Shown: positions 41,901-52,889, counted from the first letter of the stretch. The stretch: DNA of 64,000 nt from Klebsiella aerogenes (GCA_029027985.1 CP119076.1:434001-498000); one strand, 5' to 3'. The notes: a model not told the origin generated them from the sequence alone. Numbers and translations: made by a program.

Positions 41901-42744
41901 CCTGAATTTCCGTGGCTGGCCGGATTTGCAGTTGCGCTGCAAAGAGTGCTGGCTGTGGGGGCAAAAATATGGCCGAATCGACGGCGATTTCAATATCAAG
42001 GGCGATACGCTGACGTTAAGCAATGGTCTGGTGGATACCGGCTTTGGCCGCCTGACCACCGACGGCGTCTGGGTTAACGCGCCAGGCGGCGTGCGTACTT
42101 CGCTGAAAGGCAAACTACACGGCAATAAAACCGATGATTTCGTTGGCTTCTTTGGGGTTTCGACGCCGGTGAGAGGTTCGTCGTTTGATATTGATTACGA
42201 CCTGCACTGGCGCGCGCCGCCGTGGCAGCCGGATGTCGCATCGCTGAACGGGATCCTGAAAAGCCGTCTTGGCAAAGGCGAGTTTACCGACCTGAGTACC
42301 GGTCACGCAGGTCAACTGCTGCGCCTGTTGAGCGTTGATGCGCTGCTGCGTAAACTGCGCTTCGATTTTAGCGATACTTTCCGGGAAGGGTTCTGGTTTG
42401 ATTCCATCCGCAGCACGGCATGGATTAAAGACGGCGTGCTGAATACCGATGATACGCTGGTCGATGGTCTTGAGGCCGATATTGCGATGAAAGGCTCGGT
42501 GGACCTGGTGCGCCGTCGTCTGGATCTGCAGGCGGTCGTGGCGCCGGAAATCTCGGCGACCGTCGGCGTCGCGGCGGCCTTTGCCGTTAACCCGATTGTC
42601 GGCGCTGCAGTCTTTGCCGCCAGTAAGGTGCTGGGTCCGCTGTGGAGCAAAGTGTCGATTCTGCGTTATCACATCACCGGTCCAATCGACCAGCCGGAAA
42701 TCAATGAAGTGCTGCGTCAGGCACGCAGCGACAAAAAGCAATGA
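38947..42744 (+). CDS. yhdP: YhdP, AsmA-like envelope phospholipid-transport protein
   Basis: 1265 residues, beginning with a TTG codon at 38947 that gives the conserved MRRLPGILLLT start. An N-terminal membrane helix (about 6-27) is followed by a very long periplasmic repeating beta-groove domain (AsmA/VPS13-like). The C-terminal segment with EISATVGVAAAFAVNPIVGAAVFAASKVLG is conserved. With TamB and YdbH it moves phospholipids to the outer membrane (known). Length matches E. coli (1266). Ninety bp follow rng without a clear terminator. Confidence 0.96.
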   Translation: MRRLPGILLLTVATVVVIVALLVSGLRLALPQLNDWRPQLLEKITAVSGVPIDASQITASWENFGPTLDARDIKAGLKDGGEMSIKRVTLALDIWQSLLHMRWQFRDLTFWQLKVHTNTPIQTNDGGESLKTDRISDLFLRQFDHFILRDSHLSFLTISGQRAELAIPQLTWLNGKNRHRAEGQLSLSSLTGQHGVMQVRMDLRDVNGLLNKGRLWLQADDIDVKPWLGRWMQDNIALQSARFSLEGWLNIEKGDVAGGDVWLKKGGASWQGDKQLHQLSVDNLTAHITRENQSWGFRIPDTRISIDGKAWPRGALAMAWIPAQDVGGKNNQRSDELRIRASNLDLSGLTGLQPMADKLAPSFGEVWRTTQPSGKINLLALDIPLQATEKTRFQADWTNLAWKQWKLLPGAEHFSGNLNGSVENGELRVHMAQAKMPYETVFRAPLEIAQGEATLSWEKNARGFMLDGRDIDVQATGVRARGGFRYLQPEGDEPWLGILAGISTNDGGQAWRYFPENLMGKALVDYLSGAIKGGQASDATLVYGGNPHQFPYEHNEGQFQVSVPLKNATFAFQPDWPALSGLNIDLNFVNNGLWMKADKAMLGNVTASNLDAVIPDYSREKLFIDADVNGPGKDVGPYFKQTPLKDTLGSALDELQLDGNVSARLHLAIPLNGEMTTAKGDVRLKNNDLFIKPIDATLKNLNGQFSFENGDLKSGPLSSTWFNQPLNLNFTTTEGAKAFLVDVGMNANWQPTRTGLLPKAVNDELSGSVPWDGKVAIVLPYRGSASYKVDINGDLKNVSSHLPAPVNKSAGEALPVKINVTGGLNSFDLTGNIGSKNHVNSRWLLNNKLTLDRAILTSDSKAIPQLPEQSGVELNMPAMDGAQWLALFQQGAANDVSSNMVFPERVTLRTPSLAFAGQNWNNVSLVSQPDGSGSKVEAQGREINATLTMPGNAPWLAAIRYLYYNPSSTKSGETEKENGPLANTRLNFRGWPDLQLRCKECWLWGQKYGRIDGDFNIKGDTLTLSNGLVDTGFGRLTTDGVWVNAPGGVRTSLKGKLHGNKTDDFVGFFGVSTPVRGSSFDIDYDLHWRAPPWQPDVASLNGILKSRLGKGEFTDLSTGHAGQLLRLLSVDALLRKLRFDFSDTFREGFWFDSIRSTAWIKDGVLNTDDTLVDGLEADIAMKGSVDLVRRRLDLQAVVAPEISATVGVAAAFAVNPIVGAAVFAASKVLGPLWSKVSILRYHITGPIDQPEINEVLRQARSDKKQ

Positions 42745-42809
42745 TTTGACGATTGCGGGGAATTATCGCACTCTCAATAGAGAGCATTCTATACCCGTCA
42801 TATTCCTGA

Positions 42810-44318
<1,509 letters not shown>

Positions 44319-44331
44319 TAAATCTCTTGTT

Positions 44332-44357
44332 CCCGGTGGCGCAGCGTGGCTGCCGGG
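44332..44357. repeat. REP-like palindrome between convergent tldD and aaeR
   Basis: CCCGGTGGCGCAGCG...GCTGCCGGG imperfect palindrome similar to the one at 6393. It is the only feature in the 46-bp gap and may stabilise or terminate both transcripts. Confidence 0.55.
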
Positions 44358-44364
44358 ATGTCAA

Positions 44365-45294
44365 TTAACGGGTCATCCCGCGCCCGTGCATTCCCTGGTA
44401 AATCTTCGCCACCTCGACAAAATAATCGGTCAGATAATTAATGCATACCTGCACTTTCAGCGGCAGTTTGTCCTTTTCGGTATACAGTGCATACACCGGA
44501 CGGGGATCAGATTGATAACTCGGGAGCAGGATCTCCAGTTCGCCGCGGTTGATCTCATCGATCGCCCACATCAGCGGAACGTATGCCACGCCGACGCCAG
44601 CGCTTAGCCAGCGGATCAGGGTCATCGGATCGTTGGTGGCAAAGCGTCCTTCCGGGATCACCCGAGTGGAAATCCCTTCAGGGGCGATAATCTCGAATTC
44701 ATTATCCGGCCGCACGCTGTATTCCAGCCACGAATGGCTGGCAAGATCCGCCGGTTTTTCCGGGCATCCCGCTTGTTGGAGATAACTTTTCGCCGCGCAG
44801 AGCACCATTGGCATGGATCCTAACCGCCGCGAGAAGAGACTGGAATCCTGCAAAGCACCGACGCGAATGACCACATCGAGTCCATCGGCGATCAGGTCAG
44901 GGGCGGGGATGCCGGTTACCAGGTTGATGGATAATCCCGGGTACTCTTTGAGCATTTCAGCCGTTATGCGCGCCAGCACATTCTGTGCCATAGTTGAAGA
45001 ACTGCCGATGCGCAGCGTGCCGATAGGCGTGTTGTTGAAAGCATACAGTTGTTCATGGACATCCTGTGCTTCAAAGAGCATGCGTCGACAGCCCTGGTAA
45101 TAGATTTTACCCGCTTCTGTTAAGCCCAGGCTGCGGGTGCTGCGGTTGAGCAGCTTTACCTGTAGCTCGTCTTCCAGCTTAGCAACGGTCTGGCTGATAG
45201 ATGAAACGCTCATCTGGAGCTGGCGTGCGGCGGCGGTGAATGAGCCCAGCTCAACCACTTTGGCGAACACCGACATACGTTTTAGTCGTTCCAT
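44365..45294 (-). CDS. aaeR: AaeR, LysR-type activator of aaeXAB
   Basis: 309-residue LysR-family regulator with a winged HTH (FTAAARQLQMSVSSISQTVAKLEDEL, about 18-43). It is divergent from aaeXAB across a 130-bp gap, the arrangement of AaeR, which activates hydroxylated aromatic-acid efflux in response to p-hydroxybenzoate (known in E. coli). The C-terminal ligand domain is complete. Confidence 0.93.
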   Translation of the reverse strand: MERLKRMSVFAKVVELGSFTAAARQLQMSVSSISQTVAKLEDELQVKLLNRSTRSLGLTEAGKIYYQGCRRMLFEAQDVHEQLYAFNNTPIGTLRIGSSSTMAQNVLARITAEMLKEYPGLSINLVTGIPAPDLIADGLDVVIRVGALQDSSLFSRRLGSMPMVLCAAKSYLQQAGCPEKPADLASHSWLEYSVRPDNEFEIIAPEGISTRVIPEGRFATNDPMTLIRWLSAGVGVAYVPLMWAIDEINRGELEILLPSYQSDPRPVYALYTEKDKLPLKVQVCINYLTDYFVEVAKIYQGMHGRGMTR

Positions 45295-45424
45295 TATTCA
45301 CTCTGGCTTAAAAGTGATTTAGATCACAAATTATAGATAAGGACGCAATTGTTACGTTAATATATTGTTAGCTACATAATAAACGCATCACGCTACCACC
45401 TGTACGCTTCTTATCAAGGTCATC

Positions 45425-45628
45425 ATGAGTCTGTTTCCTGTCATCGTGATTTTCGGCTTATCTTTTCCGCCGATCTTCTTTGAGCTGCTATTGTCGCTAG
45501 CCATCTTCTGGCTGGTGCACCGTTTGCTGGTTCCGACCGGTATTTATGATTTTGTCTGGCACCCTGCACTGTTTAACACTGCGCTGTATTGCTGTCTGTT
45601 CTATCTGATATCGCGCTTGTTCGTTTGA
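45425..45628 (+). CDS. aaeX: AaeX, small membrane protein of the aae operon
   Basis: 67 residues with two hydrophobic segments ([29 protein letters not shown] and [18 protein letters not shown]); DUF1656 family. First gene of aaeXAB, followed by aaeA after 7 bp. Its exact function is unknown. Confidence 0.93.
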
Positions 45629-45635
45629 GGTCGAT

Positions 45636-46568
45636 GTGAAAACACTAACAAGAAATATCCTCCGTACCGCCATCACTGTGATACTGGTTATTCTGGCGTT
45701 TATCGCCATTTTTCGCGCATGGGTGTACTACACCGCGTCGCCGTGGACGCGCGACGCGCGCTTTAGCGCCGATATCGTCGCCATCGCTCCGGACGTGTCC
45801 GGGCTGATTTCGCAAGTGAATATCAAGGATAACCAACTGGTTAAGAAAGACCAGGTATTGTTCGTCATTGACCAACCTCGTTACCAAAAAGCGCTGGCTG
45901 AAGCTGAAGCCGATGTTTCCTACTACCAGACGCTGGCGCAGGAAAAACGCCTTGAAGCCGGGCGCCGCAACAAACTCGGCGTACAAGCGATGTCGCGTGA
46001 AGAGATTGATCAGGCGAACAACGTGCTGCAAACCGTTGAACATCAGTTGGCTAAAGCGGTGGCCAGCCGCGATCTCGCCAAACTGGATCTTGAACGTACC
46101 GTGATCCGTGCGCCAGCTGATGGCTGGATCACCAACCTGAACGTCTACACCGGCGAATTTATCACCCGCGGCTCTACGGCGGTGGCGCTGGTTAAACAGA
46201 ATACCTTCTATGTGATGGCCTATCTGGAAGAGACCAAGCTGGAAGGCGTGCGTCCAGGCTATCGCGCAGAGATTACCCCGCTTGGCAGCAGCAAAGTGAT
46301 TAAAGGCACTGTCGATAGCGTCGCCGCGGGCGTGACGAACGCCAGCAGCAGCAGCGACTCGAAAGGGATGGCTTCTGTTGACTCCAACCTGGAATGGGTG
46401 CGTCTGGCGCAGCGCGTGCCGGTGCGTATTCGTCTGGACCAACAGCAGGGCAACCTCTGGCCGTCGGGCACCACCGCGACGGTGGTGATTACCGGTAAAG
46501 AAGATCGCGACGCCAGTCAGGCCAACTTCTTCCAAAAACTGGCAATGCGCCTGCGTGAGTTTGGTTAA
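45636..46568 (+). CDS. aaeA: AaeA, membrane-fusion subunit of aromatic carboxylic-acid efflux
   Basis: 310-residue HlyD/EmrA-like adaptor. An N-terminal membrane helix (about 10-30) precedes lipoyl half-motifs [26 protein letters not shown] and [21 protein letters not shown], with a helical hairpin between. The frame uses GTG or an internal start at 45636 (gtgaaaaca) as the conserved MKTLTRN. It links AaeB to the periplasm. Confidence 0.95.
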   Translation: MKTLTRNILRTAITVILVILAFIAIFRAWVYYTASPWTRDARFSADIVAIAPDVSGLISQVNIKDNQLVKKDQVLFVIDQPRYQKALAEAEADVSYYQTLAQEKRLEAGRRNKLGVQAMSREEIDQANNVLQTVEHQLAKAVASRDLAKLDLERTVIRAPADGWITNLNVYTGEFITRGSTAVALVKQNTFYVMAYLEETKLEGVRPGYRAEITPLGSSKVIKGTVDSVAAGVTNASSSSDSKGMASVDSNLEWVRLAQRVPVRIRLDQQQGNLWPSGTTATVVITGKEDRDASQANFFQKLAMRLREFG

Positions 46569-46573
46569 GCGCC

Positions 46574-48541
46574 ATGGGGACTTATACCATTGCTCCCCGG
46601 CACCTCCGCTTCGCCATTAAGCTTGCATGTGCGGTGGTGCTGGCGCTGTTCGTCGGGTTCCATTTCCAACTTGAGACGCCGCGCTGGGCCGTATTGACGG
46701 CGGCTATCGTCACCGCCGGTCCGGCGTTTGCCGCGGGTGGCGAGCCCTATTCCGGGGCGATTCGCTACCGTGGAATGCTGCGTATCGCCGGGACGTTTAT
46801 CGGCTGTATTGCCGCGCTGGCGATCATTATCGTCATGGTCCGCGCGCCGTTGCTGATGATGCTGGTCTGCTGCCTGTGGGCCGGATTCTGCACCTGGATC
46901 TCCTCGCTGGTGAAGGTGGAAAACTCTTACGCCTGGGGGCTGGCGGGCTATACTGCGCTGATTATCGTCATCACCATTCATGCCGATCCGATGCTGGCGC
47001 CGCAGTTTGCCGTAGAGCGCTGTAGCGAAATTGTCATTGGTATCGTGAGCGCCATCGTCGCCGACCTGCTGTTTTCCCCACGTTCTATCAAAAAAGAGAT
47101 CGACCTTGAGTTGGATAACCTGCTGCTGGATCAGTATCGCTTGATGCAGCTGTGCGTGGCGCATGGCGATAGCGAAGTGGTCGATCAGGCCTGGGGTGCG
47201 CTGGTGCGTCGCACGACTGCGCTGGAAGGGATGCGCGGCAACCTGATCATGGAATCTTCTCGCTGGGCGAAGGTGAATCAACGGCTGAAGGTCATTAACA
47301 CGCTGTCGCTCACGCTGATTACCCAGGCCTGTGAAACCTATCTGATTCAGAACTCGCGTCCGGAGATGGTGACTGACGACTACCGCGAGCTGTTCGCCGA
47401 GCCGGTTGAGACGGTTCAGGATGTTCATCGGCAGCTTAAGCGCATGCGCCGTTTTCTGACCTGGAAGGGCGAGCACAATACGCCAGTGACGATCTATAGC
47501 TGGGTTGGCGCAGCGACCCGCTATCTGTTGCTTAAACGCGGCGTAGTCGGCAACACTAAAATCAGTCGGATTGAAGATGAAGTCCTGCGTGGTGAGACGG
47601 TGGTCAAAGTGGAATCTGCCGAGCGCCACCATGCGATGGTCAACTTCTGGCGGACATCTATCTCTTGTATTCTCGGCACCTTGTTCTGGCTGTGGACCGG
47701 CTGGACTTCCGGCAGCGGAGCGATGGTCATGATTGCCGTAGTGACCGCGTTGGCGATGCGTTTGCCTAACCCGCGAATGGTCGCCCTGGACTTCCTCTAC
47801 GGCATGCTCGCCGCATTACCGCTGGGGGCGTTATTCTTTCTCGTGATTATGCCCGCGACGCAGCAAAGCATGCTGTTGTTGTGTATCAGCCTGGCGGCGA
47901 TGGCGTTCTTTATCGGTATTGAAGTACAGAAGCGACGGCTGGGGTCGATGGGCGCGTTGGCTGGGACTATCAACATTCTGGTGCTGGACAACCCGATGCA
48001 GTTTCAGTTTAGCCAGTTTCTTGATAGCGCGCTGGGGCAGATTGTCGGTTGTTTCCTTGCGTTAATGGTGATTTTGTTAGTGCGTGATAACTCGCAAGCC
48101 CGGACCGGACGTGTGTTGCTCAACCAGTTCGTTTCGGCGGCGGTTTCTTCGCTCACCACCAATAGCGCCCGGCGTAAAGAGAACCATCTGCCGGCGCTGT
48201 ATCAGCAGCTGTTTTTACTGTTGAATAAGTTCCCCGGTGATATTGCCCGCTTCCGTCTGGCGTTAACGCTCATTATCGCACACCAGCGCCTACGGGATGC
48301 GCCGGTACCGGTCAATGAGGATCTCTCGGCATTTCACCGTCAACTGCGACGCACCGCGGACCATGTGATATCTGCCGGCAGCGATGATAAACGTCGTCGC
48401 TACTTTACCCGCTTGTTGGAAGAACTTGACGTTTATCAGGAGAAGCTACGCCACTGGGAGGCATCGCCGCAGGTTACCGAGCCGGTGCGACGGTTGGTAG
48501 AGATGCTACGGAAATACCAGTACGTACTTACCAACAGCTAG
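46574..48541 (+). CDS. aaeB: AaeB, FUSC-family aromatic-acid exporter
   Basis: 655-residue inner-membrane transporter (FUSC/DUF893 family) with two membrane blocks (about 20-170 and 360-510) separated by cytoplasmic segments. It acts with AaeA as a relief valve for p-hydroxybenzoate (known). It starts 5 bp after aaeA. Its stop shares the sequence CTAG with the stop of the convergent LysR gene. Confidence 0.95.
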   Translation: MGTYTIAPRHLRFAIKLACAVVLALFVGFHFQLETPRWAVLTAAIVTAGPAFAAGGEPYSGAIRYRGMLRIAGTFIGCIAALAIIIVMVRAPLLMMLVCCLWAGFCTWISSLVKVENSYAWGLAGYTALIIVITIHADPMLAPQFAVERCSEIVIGIVSAIVADLLFSPRSIKKEIDLELDNLLLDQYRLMQLCVAHGDSEVVDQAWGALVRRTTALEGMRGNLIMESSRWAKVNQRLKVINTLSLTLITQACETYLIQNSRPEMVTDDYRELFAEPVETVQDVHRQLKRMRRFLTWKGEHNTPVTIYSWVGAATRYLLLKRGVVGNTKISRIEDEVLRGETVVKVESAERHHAMVNFWRTSISCILGTLFWLWTGWTSGSGAMVMIAVVTALAMRLPNPRMVALDFLYGMLAALPLGALFFLVIMPATQQSMLLLCISLAAMAFFIGIEVQKRRLGSMGALAGTINILVLDNPMQFQFSQFLDSALGQIVGCFLALMVILLVRDNSQARTGRVLLNQFVSAAVSSLTTNSARRKENHLPALYQQLFLLLNKFPGDIARFRLALTLIIAHQRLRDAPVPVNEDLSAFHRQLRRTADHVISAGSDDKRRRYFTRLLEELDVYQEKLRHWEASPQVTEPVRRLVEMLRKYQYVLTNS

Positions 48542-49479
48542 CTGCCCTGTAGGGCACCGATGAAGCGAACCATTAATTCCGAAAGCGGTTCATCGTACCA
48601 CAGCGCATAGAGGTCAGCCGGGACGGTTTCTGCCAGCGGCAGGAACCGGACCCCCGGCCACTGAATCAATCCGCACGTTTCCGGAAGCAAGGAAATCCCC
48701 ATCCCCGCGCTGACCAGCGCCAACGCCGTTTGCGGTTCATTCACCTGTTGGGTGATCAACGGATAAAACCCCGCCTCGATACAGTGGTCGTACAGCTGTC
48801 TGGCAAAATCGCTTTGATGGAATGCCAGCGAAATCAACGGCCTTGCCGCCAGCATTTTCAACGACACCGGCTGCTGATCGTAGAGAGGATCGTGCTCAGG
48901 TACGGCGAGCGCCACGGATTCGTGGGAAATCAGCTGGCTACGGATATTGGCTTCAGGATAGGGCAGCACATTGCGGTTAATCGCAATATCAATGGTGCGG
49001 GTGCGCAAAGCTTCAATCTGCTGGTGTTGCGAAAGCTCCAGCAAGCTCCAGTCAACTTCGGGATAACGCGCTTTAATTCCTTTCAGCCTCGTCAGAAGCG
49101 TGCCCCATAAGGCGCTGCCGACGATACCAATTGTCACATGTTGATGTTCGTTACGCCCGATCTGGCGGACGTAGTTGAGCGATTGTTCGGTAGCGCTGAG
49201 GATCCGATCCACCTCTGTTTTCAGCACTTGTCCTGCGCGAGTCAACACCACTTTGCGGCTGGTACGCTCAAACAATTTCGTTCCCAGCACCTCTTCCAGC
49301 TCTTTTATCTGCATGCTGAGGGGAGGCTGTGAAATATTCAGCCGCGCGGCGGTGCGTCCAAAGTGGAGTTCTTCGGCAAGGGCTTGAAAATAGCGTAATG
49401 CCCGGATGCTAATGCGGCTATTCGCGAGGGGGTCCGTCGTCATGATCTTTGGATAAGAATAGGAGGGGGGAATTATCAT
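48538..49479 (-). CDS. LysR-family regulator (XapR-like) of a purine-nucleoside cassette
   Basis: 313 residues. The HTH ([27 protein letters not shown]) and ligand domain resemble XapR, with the shared [18 protein letters not shown] and PADLYALW segments (recalled similarity). The ATG at 49479 is chosen because AAGGAGGG lies at ideal spacing; a later ATG at 49443 and an earlier frame start at 49503 have weaker sites. It is last in the xapA-MFS-lysR cassette, 20 bp after the transporter, unlike E. coli where xapR precedes xapAB. Convergent with aaeB. Confidence 0.85.
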   Translation of the reverse strand: MIIPPSYSYPKIMTTDPLANSRISIRALRYFQALAEELHFGRTAARLNISQPPLSMQIKELEEVLGTKLFERTSRKVVLTRAGQVLKTEVDRILSATEQSLNYVRQIGRNEHQHVTIGIVGSALWGTLLTRLKGIKARYPEVDWSLLELSQHQQIEALRTRTIDIAINRNVLPYPEANIRSQLISHESVALAVPEHDPLYDQQPVSLKMLAARPLISLAFHQSDFARQLYDHCIEAGFYPLITQQVNEPQTALALVSAGMGISLLPETCGLIQWPGVRFLPLAETVPADLYALWYDEPLSELMVRFIGALQGS

Positions 49480-49499
49480 GCCGCCCTCCTTGAGGCTTG

Positions 49500-50705
49500 T
49501 CAAACCGCTGAAGATACCGGAGCATGCAGGCGCTCTGCACGGCTACACAAGACTGCGGCAACCAGCACCAGCAGTAAAATGGTATAGGAGACCGTGGCGC
49601 TATTGAGTGCGCCATGCAAACCATAGCGGCTGTTCACCATCGACGACACGCTGGCGAACAGCAGTGTACCGACAGTTCCGCTGGTCAGGAGCGCCGAAAT
49701 CAGCGTCGGCGAACTTTGGCTGACCTGCAACGAGCCATAGCTCATCAGGCCGGAGAAAAGCCCTGAATTGAAGAAACCGAATACCGCGCATGCCGCCAGA
49801 ATCAGTGTGGTATTAGCGCTATTCGCGATAATAAGGATGGCGACGAAGCCGATTGCGGTACAGCCCAGCAGGAAGGTTCGCAGCTTCATCCACTTCACGG
49901 TGAATTGGTTGAGGAACAGGCCGATCGCTTTCGCGACCCAATAGACGGTGGTAAAGAGCGCGGCATCCTGCGGCAGCAACTGGAAGCGGAACTGCAAGTA
50001 ACCTGGCGTCCACATCGTGAAGATCGGCTCCGCCAGCAGGAACGCGAAAAGCGCGAAGCAGATAAGATAGATGGAGACCCCCCATGGCGCGTGAGGCGCC
50101 GTCGCCCGCTGTGTTCCCGCGGCGGCGGATTCGGTGCTCGGAAAACGGCAACGAAGGGTTAAGGCCAGCATTAATACCCCTAAACCGCCCATGATACCGT
50201 ACATGGCAATCCAACTGGCGCCCATTGTGAACAGCCAGGCAAGCAGGAAAGAGAGCGTCGCCCCGGCAAGACTGAAGAAGAAATCGGTGAAGATCAGACT
50301 GGAAGAACGGCTTTTTTCGTCCGGGTTGATGCGTACGACCAGGTAGCTACCGATAGTCATAAAAATACCGCCGCAGGCGCCAATTCCCGCGACGGCGAGG
50401 CTAAAGAGCGTCAGCGTCGGGGCAACAAACAGGATGGCGCTAATCAATACGGTTAACGCAGCGGCGATCACCAATGGCTTTTGTAGGCCACATTTTTTCA
50501 TCAACACGCCGCCGAGAATAATGGGGATAAACATGCCGATGTTCATTAAAGTAAACACCTGGCCGATAAAGCCAGGATCTTTATGAAAGGCGACGCTCAA
50601 CGGGCCCAGCACAATCCCCAACGTGGAAACCAGTGCGCCAACGAAGTAGTAGCTCAGATATGAAATCGCATTCAGATTTGGACGAGAAAATTGCGTATCT
50701 GACAT
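49500..50705 (-). CDS. MFS transporter, TsgA/FucP-like, probable nucleoside or purine importer
   Basis: 401 residues, 12 predicted membrane helices. N-terminal LNAISYLSYYFVGALVSTLGIVLGPLSVAFHKDPGFIGQVFTLMNIGMFIPI and the GTVGTLLFASVSSMVNSRYGL segment resemble the TsgA family of MFS proteins. In E. coli the equivalent position beside xapA is taken by XapB, a nucleoside:H+ symporter family member that this protein does not resemble. Location between a xanthosine-phosphorylase gene and a XapR-like regulator suggests purine nucleoside import (inference). Confidence 0.8.
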   Translation of the reverse strand: MSDTQFSRPNLNAISYLSYYFVGALVSTLGIVLGPLSVAFHKDPGFIGQVFTLMNIGMFIPIILGGVLMKKCGLQKPLVIAAALTVLISAILFVAPTLTLFSLAVAGIGACGGIFMTIGSYLVVRINPDEKSRSSSLIFTDFFFSLAGATLSFLLAWLFTMGASWIAMYGIMGGLGVLMLALTLRCRFPSTESAAAGTQRATAPHAPWGVSIYLICFALFAFLLAEPIFTMWTPGYLQFRFQLLPQDAALFTTVYWVAKAIGLFLNQFTVKWMKLRTFLLGCTAIGFVAILIIANSANTTLILAACAVFGFFNSGLFSGLMSYGSLQVSQSSPTLISALLTSGTVGTLLFASVSSMVNSRYGLHGALNSATVSYTILLLVLVAAVLCSRAERLHAPVSSAV

Positions 50706-50754
50706 AAGGGGTTCTCCAGACAGGCAGGCGCCCTGCCTGCCGACAAATCAAGCA

Positions 50755-51588
50755 TTAAGCATATTGTTTGAGGAACTGGCCGATCAGGCGAATAAAGTCC
50801 TCGGTCACCAGCGCGGCGCATTTCAGCGTCTGTTCATGCGACAGTTCAACATCGCTCAGTCCCTCCGCCATATTGGTGATGGCGGAAACGGCCAGCACTT
50901 TCAAACCGCAGTGGCGAGCGGCGATGACTTCCGGGACGACCGACATCCCGACCACGTCGCCGCCCATGCGCTGCATCATGCGAATCTCGGCAGCCGTTTC
51001 GAAGTTCGGGCCGGGGTAGGAAACAAATACCCCTTCGTGCAGCGTAATATCGAGCGCGTTGGCGGCTTGATGAAGTTGCCCGCGCAAGTCTTTGTCATAC
51101 GCGTTAGCAAGGCTGAAGAAGCGCTGGCCGAAACGCTCGTCATTCGGTCCCACAAGCGGAGTAGATGGCATCGTGTTGATATGATCGTTAAGCGCAACCA
51201 AACTACCGGCAGGGATATCCGGGTTTAATGAACCTGCGGCATTAGTGCAGAACATGAATTCGCAACCGAGTAGCTTAAAGGTACGTACCGCGTGGGTCAT
51301 GATGCCCATGCCTAACCCTTCATAAAAATGCCCGCGTCCTTTCATGCAAATCAGGTCGATGCCGTGCAGTGTCCCCATGACGATTTCACCTGCGTGGCCA
51401 ATCACCGTACTGACCGGGAACCCAGGCAACTGCTCGTAGGATAGGGTCGTTTTGTTTTCCATACGGTCGGCCAGAACGCCTAAACCGGATCCCAGAATTA
51501 AGGCAATACGCGGGATAAAGCCCGGTTTGGCAGCGCGAAGGATTGCAGCGGCCTCAAAAGGGGTATCGTTAACGACGGACAGTGACAT
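50755..51588 (-). CDS. xapA: XapA-like purine-nucleoside phosphorylase (xanthosine phosphorylase)
   Basis: 277 residues of the trimeric/hexameric PNP II family: LILGSGLGVLADRM, HAGEIVMGTLHGIDLICMKGRGHFYEG, FCTNAAGSLNPDI, SYPGPNFETAAEIRMM and VSAITNMAEGLSD. It cleaves xanthosine, guanosine or inosine to base and ribose-1-phosphate. Same length as E. coli XapA, with many identical blocks. First gene of the cassette; substrate range cannot be fixed from sequence. Confidence 0.92.
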   Translation of the reverse strand: MSLSVVNDTPFEAAAILRAAKPGFIPRIALILGSGLGVLADRMENKTTLSYEQLPGFPVSTVIGHAGEIVMGTLHGIDLICMKGRGHFYEGLGMGIMTHAVRTFKLLGCEFMFCTNAAGSLNPDIPAGSLVALNDHINTMPSTPLVGPNDERFGQRFFSLANAYDKDLRGQLHQAANALDITLHEGVFVSYPGPNFETAAEIRMMQRMGGDVVGMSVVPEVIAARHCGLKVLAVSAITNMAEGLSDVELSHEQTLKCAALVTEDFIRLIGQFLKQYA

Positions 51589-51933
51589 ACGGAACTCCAG
51601 TAGATAAACACGTTTGGCTTATTCTGGGTAACCGTTGATTGCCAATCCAATTCGATAAAAGCGGTTATTGATATCTTTTTTATATTAATTTAATGAGGAC
51701 TCATTTTTATTTTTTATTATTCAAGTGGTTATACTCTTCGGCGCGTCATCTCTTGCTAAAACCGCACATCCTGATGCGAGGGATTTGTGATGGGCTTCAC
51801 TTTGCCGTTCCGGGGGAATGAAAACCGCCGTCAGGTGGGCTGAAAAGTCTCGCTATACTTAAACATCATGCAGAACTTGAGACGCTTTTCCGCGGCAGGT
51901 ACCTGATAAGAGAGTTTTAATAGGGTGCGGGCG
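51589..51933. promoter_or_regulatory. Divergent xapA-yhcO intergenic region
   Basis: 345 bp, AT-rich near xapA (51650-51720) and with no gene. It must carry the xapA promoter with the LysR-type operator and the yhcO promoter. A repeat of GGAACTCC-type RBS sequence precedes xapA, and I cannot assign a specific operator. Confidence 0.4.
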
Positions 51934-52209
51934 ATGACCATTTATACATTTGATTTTGATGAAATAGCAGAGCAAGAGGATTTCTACCGTGAATTCTCGA
52001 AAGCCTTTGCATTGGATCGCGAGAAAGTGAGCAACCTGGATTCGCTATGGGCAGCCGTGATCGGCGGCGCATTGCCCTTACCGCTGGAAATTGAATTTAT
52101 TCATTTAAATGATAAGCAGCGTCGGCGCTTTGGCGCGCTGATATTGCTGTTTGATGAAGCGGAAGAGGAACTGGAAGGATCGCTGCGTTTTAATGCCCGC
52201 TGGGCATAA
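51934..52209 (+). CDS. yhcO: YhcO, barstar-family protein
   Basis: 91 residues of the barstar fold ([25 protein letters not shown]..., [24 protein letters not shown]). Barstars inhibit barnase-type RNases; no barnase-like gene lies nearby, so the partner is unknown. An in-frame GTG lies at 51925, and the ATG at 51934 gives the conserved start. It converges on the yhcN genes. Confidence 0.88.
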   Translation: MTIYTFDFDEIAEQEDFYREFSKAFALDREKVSNLDSLWAAVIGGALPLPLEIEFIHLNDKQRRRFGALILLFDEAEEELEGSLRFNARWA

Positions 52210-52233
52210 AAAAAGCCCCCGACAGGCGGGGGC
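52208..52233 (-). terminator. yhcN terminator
   Basis: Minus strand GCCCCCG-cctgt-CGGGGGC followed by TTTTTTT. A second stem GTCGTC-agataa-GACGAC (52236-52253) lies between it and the yhcN stop. Confidence 0.85.
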
Positions 52234-52259
52234 AAGTCGTCAGATAAGACGACGAGGGT

Positions 52260-52526
52260 TTATTTGTACAACTCAGCAGTCGCGTGCCAGCTGTTGCCGG
52301 TACGAGCTTCAATAATACGGTAGCTACTGGCGCCTTCTTTTTCGGCTTTAGCCGCCAGTTCCTGACGCATATCCATTGGCGCGCTACCTACCTGTGAAAC
52401 GGAGATAGTGCCCATTGGCTGCAGGTTTTGTGCTTGTTCTGCATCTACTTGATGTACGGCTGCGCTTGCGCCAAAAGAGAGAACGGAAGCCAGGCCCAGG
52501 GATGCGATGATAATTGCGCTTTTCAT
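52260..52526 (-). CDS. yhcN: YhcN/BhsA-family small periplasmic stress protein, copy 1
   Basis: 88 residues: signal peptide (about 1-22, cleavage after ASA), then the DUF1471 fold with the conserved QNLQPMGTISVSQVG...GASSYRIIEARTGNSWHATAELYK. YhcN-type proteins respond to acid or peroxide stress (known in E. coli). Adjacent to a close paralogue. Confidence 0.93.
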   Translation of the reverse strand: MKSAIIIASLGLASVLSFGASAAVHQVDAEQAQNLQPMGTISVSQVGSAPMDMRQELAAKAEKEGASSYRIIEARTGNSWHATAELYK

Positions 52527-52625
52527 GATCTTTACTCCAACCTTGTGTGCAGCGGCGGGAGGCTTCTATGAACCTGGGCCGCTGAAGAAATTCTGTTTCA
52601 GCTAATAACCGACAATCGTTAAAAC

Positions 52626-52889
52626 TTATTTATAAAGCTCTGCAGTCGCGTGCCAGTGGTCGCCGGTGCGAGCTTCGATAATGCGGTAAGAAGAAGCACC
52701 TTCTTCTTGTGCTTTTTTGTTCAGCATTTCATGCATATCCATCGGGGAAGAGCCTACCGCGCCGACAGAAATGGTGCCCATTGACTGGCGGTTTTGCGCC
52801 TGAGTGCTGTTGATGGAATCCGCAGCGAAAGCGCCAAAGGACAGAACGGATAGCATGCTGAGTGCGGCTACAGTGGTTTTGATTTTCAT
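52626..52889 (-). CDS. YhcN-family small periplasmic stress protein, copy 2
   Basis: 87 residues, signal peptide plus DUF1471 domain; nearly the same C-terminus as copy 1 (SSYRIIEARTGDHWHATAELYK). A longer frame extends to 52946, but the ATG at 52889 has GAGGTGA upstream and starts the signal peptide. A tandem duplicate of yhcN with its own ribosome site and a 99-bp gap, so possibly separate promoters. Confidence 0.9.
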   Translation of the reverse strand: MKIKTTVAALSMLSVLSFGAFAADSINSTQAQNRQSMGTISVGAVGSSPMDMHEMLNKKAQEEGASSYRIIEARTGDHWHATAELYK

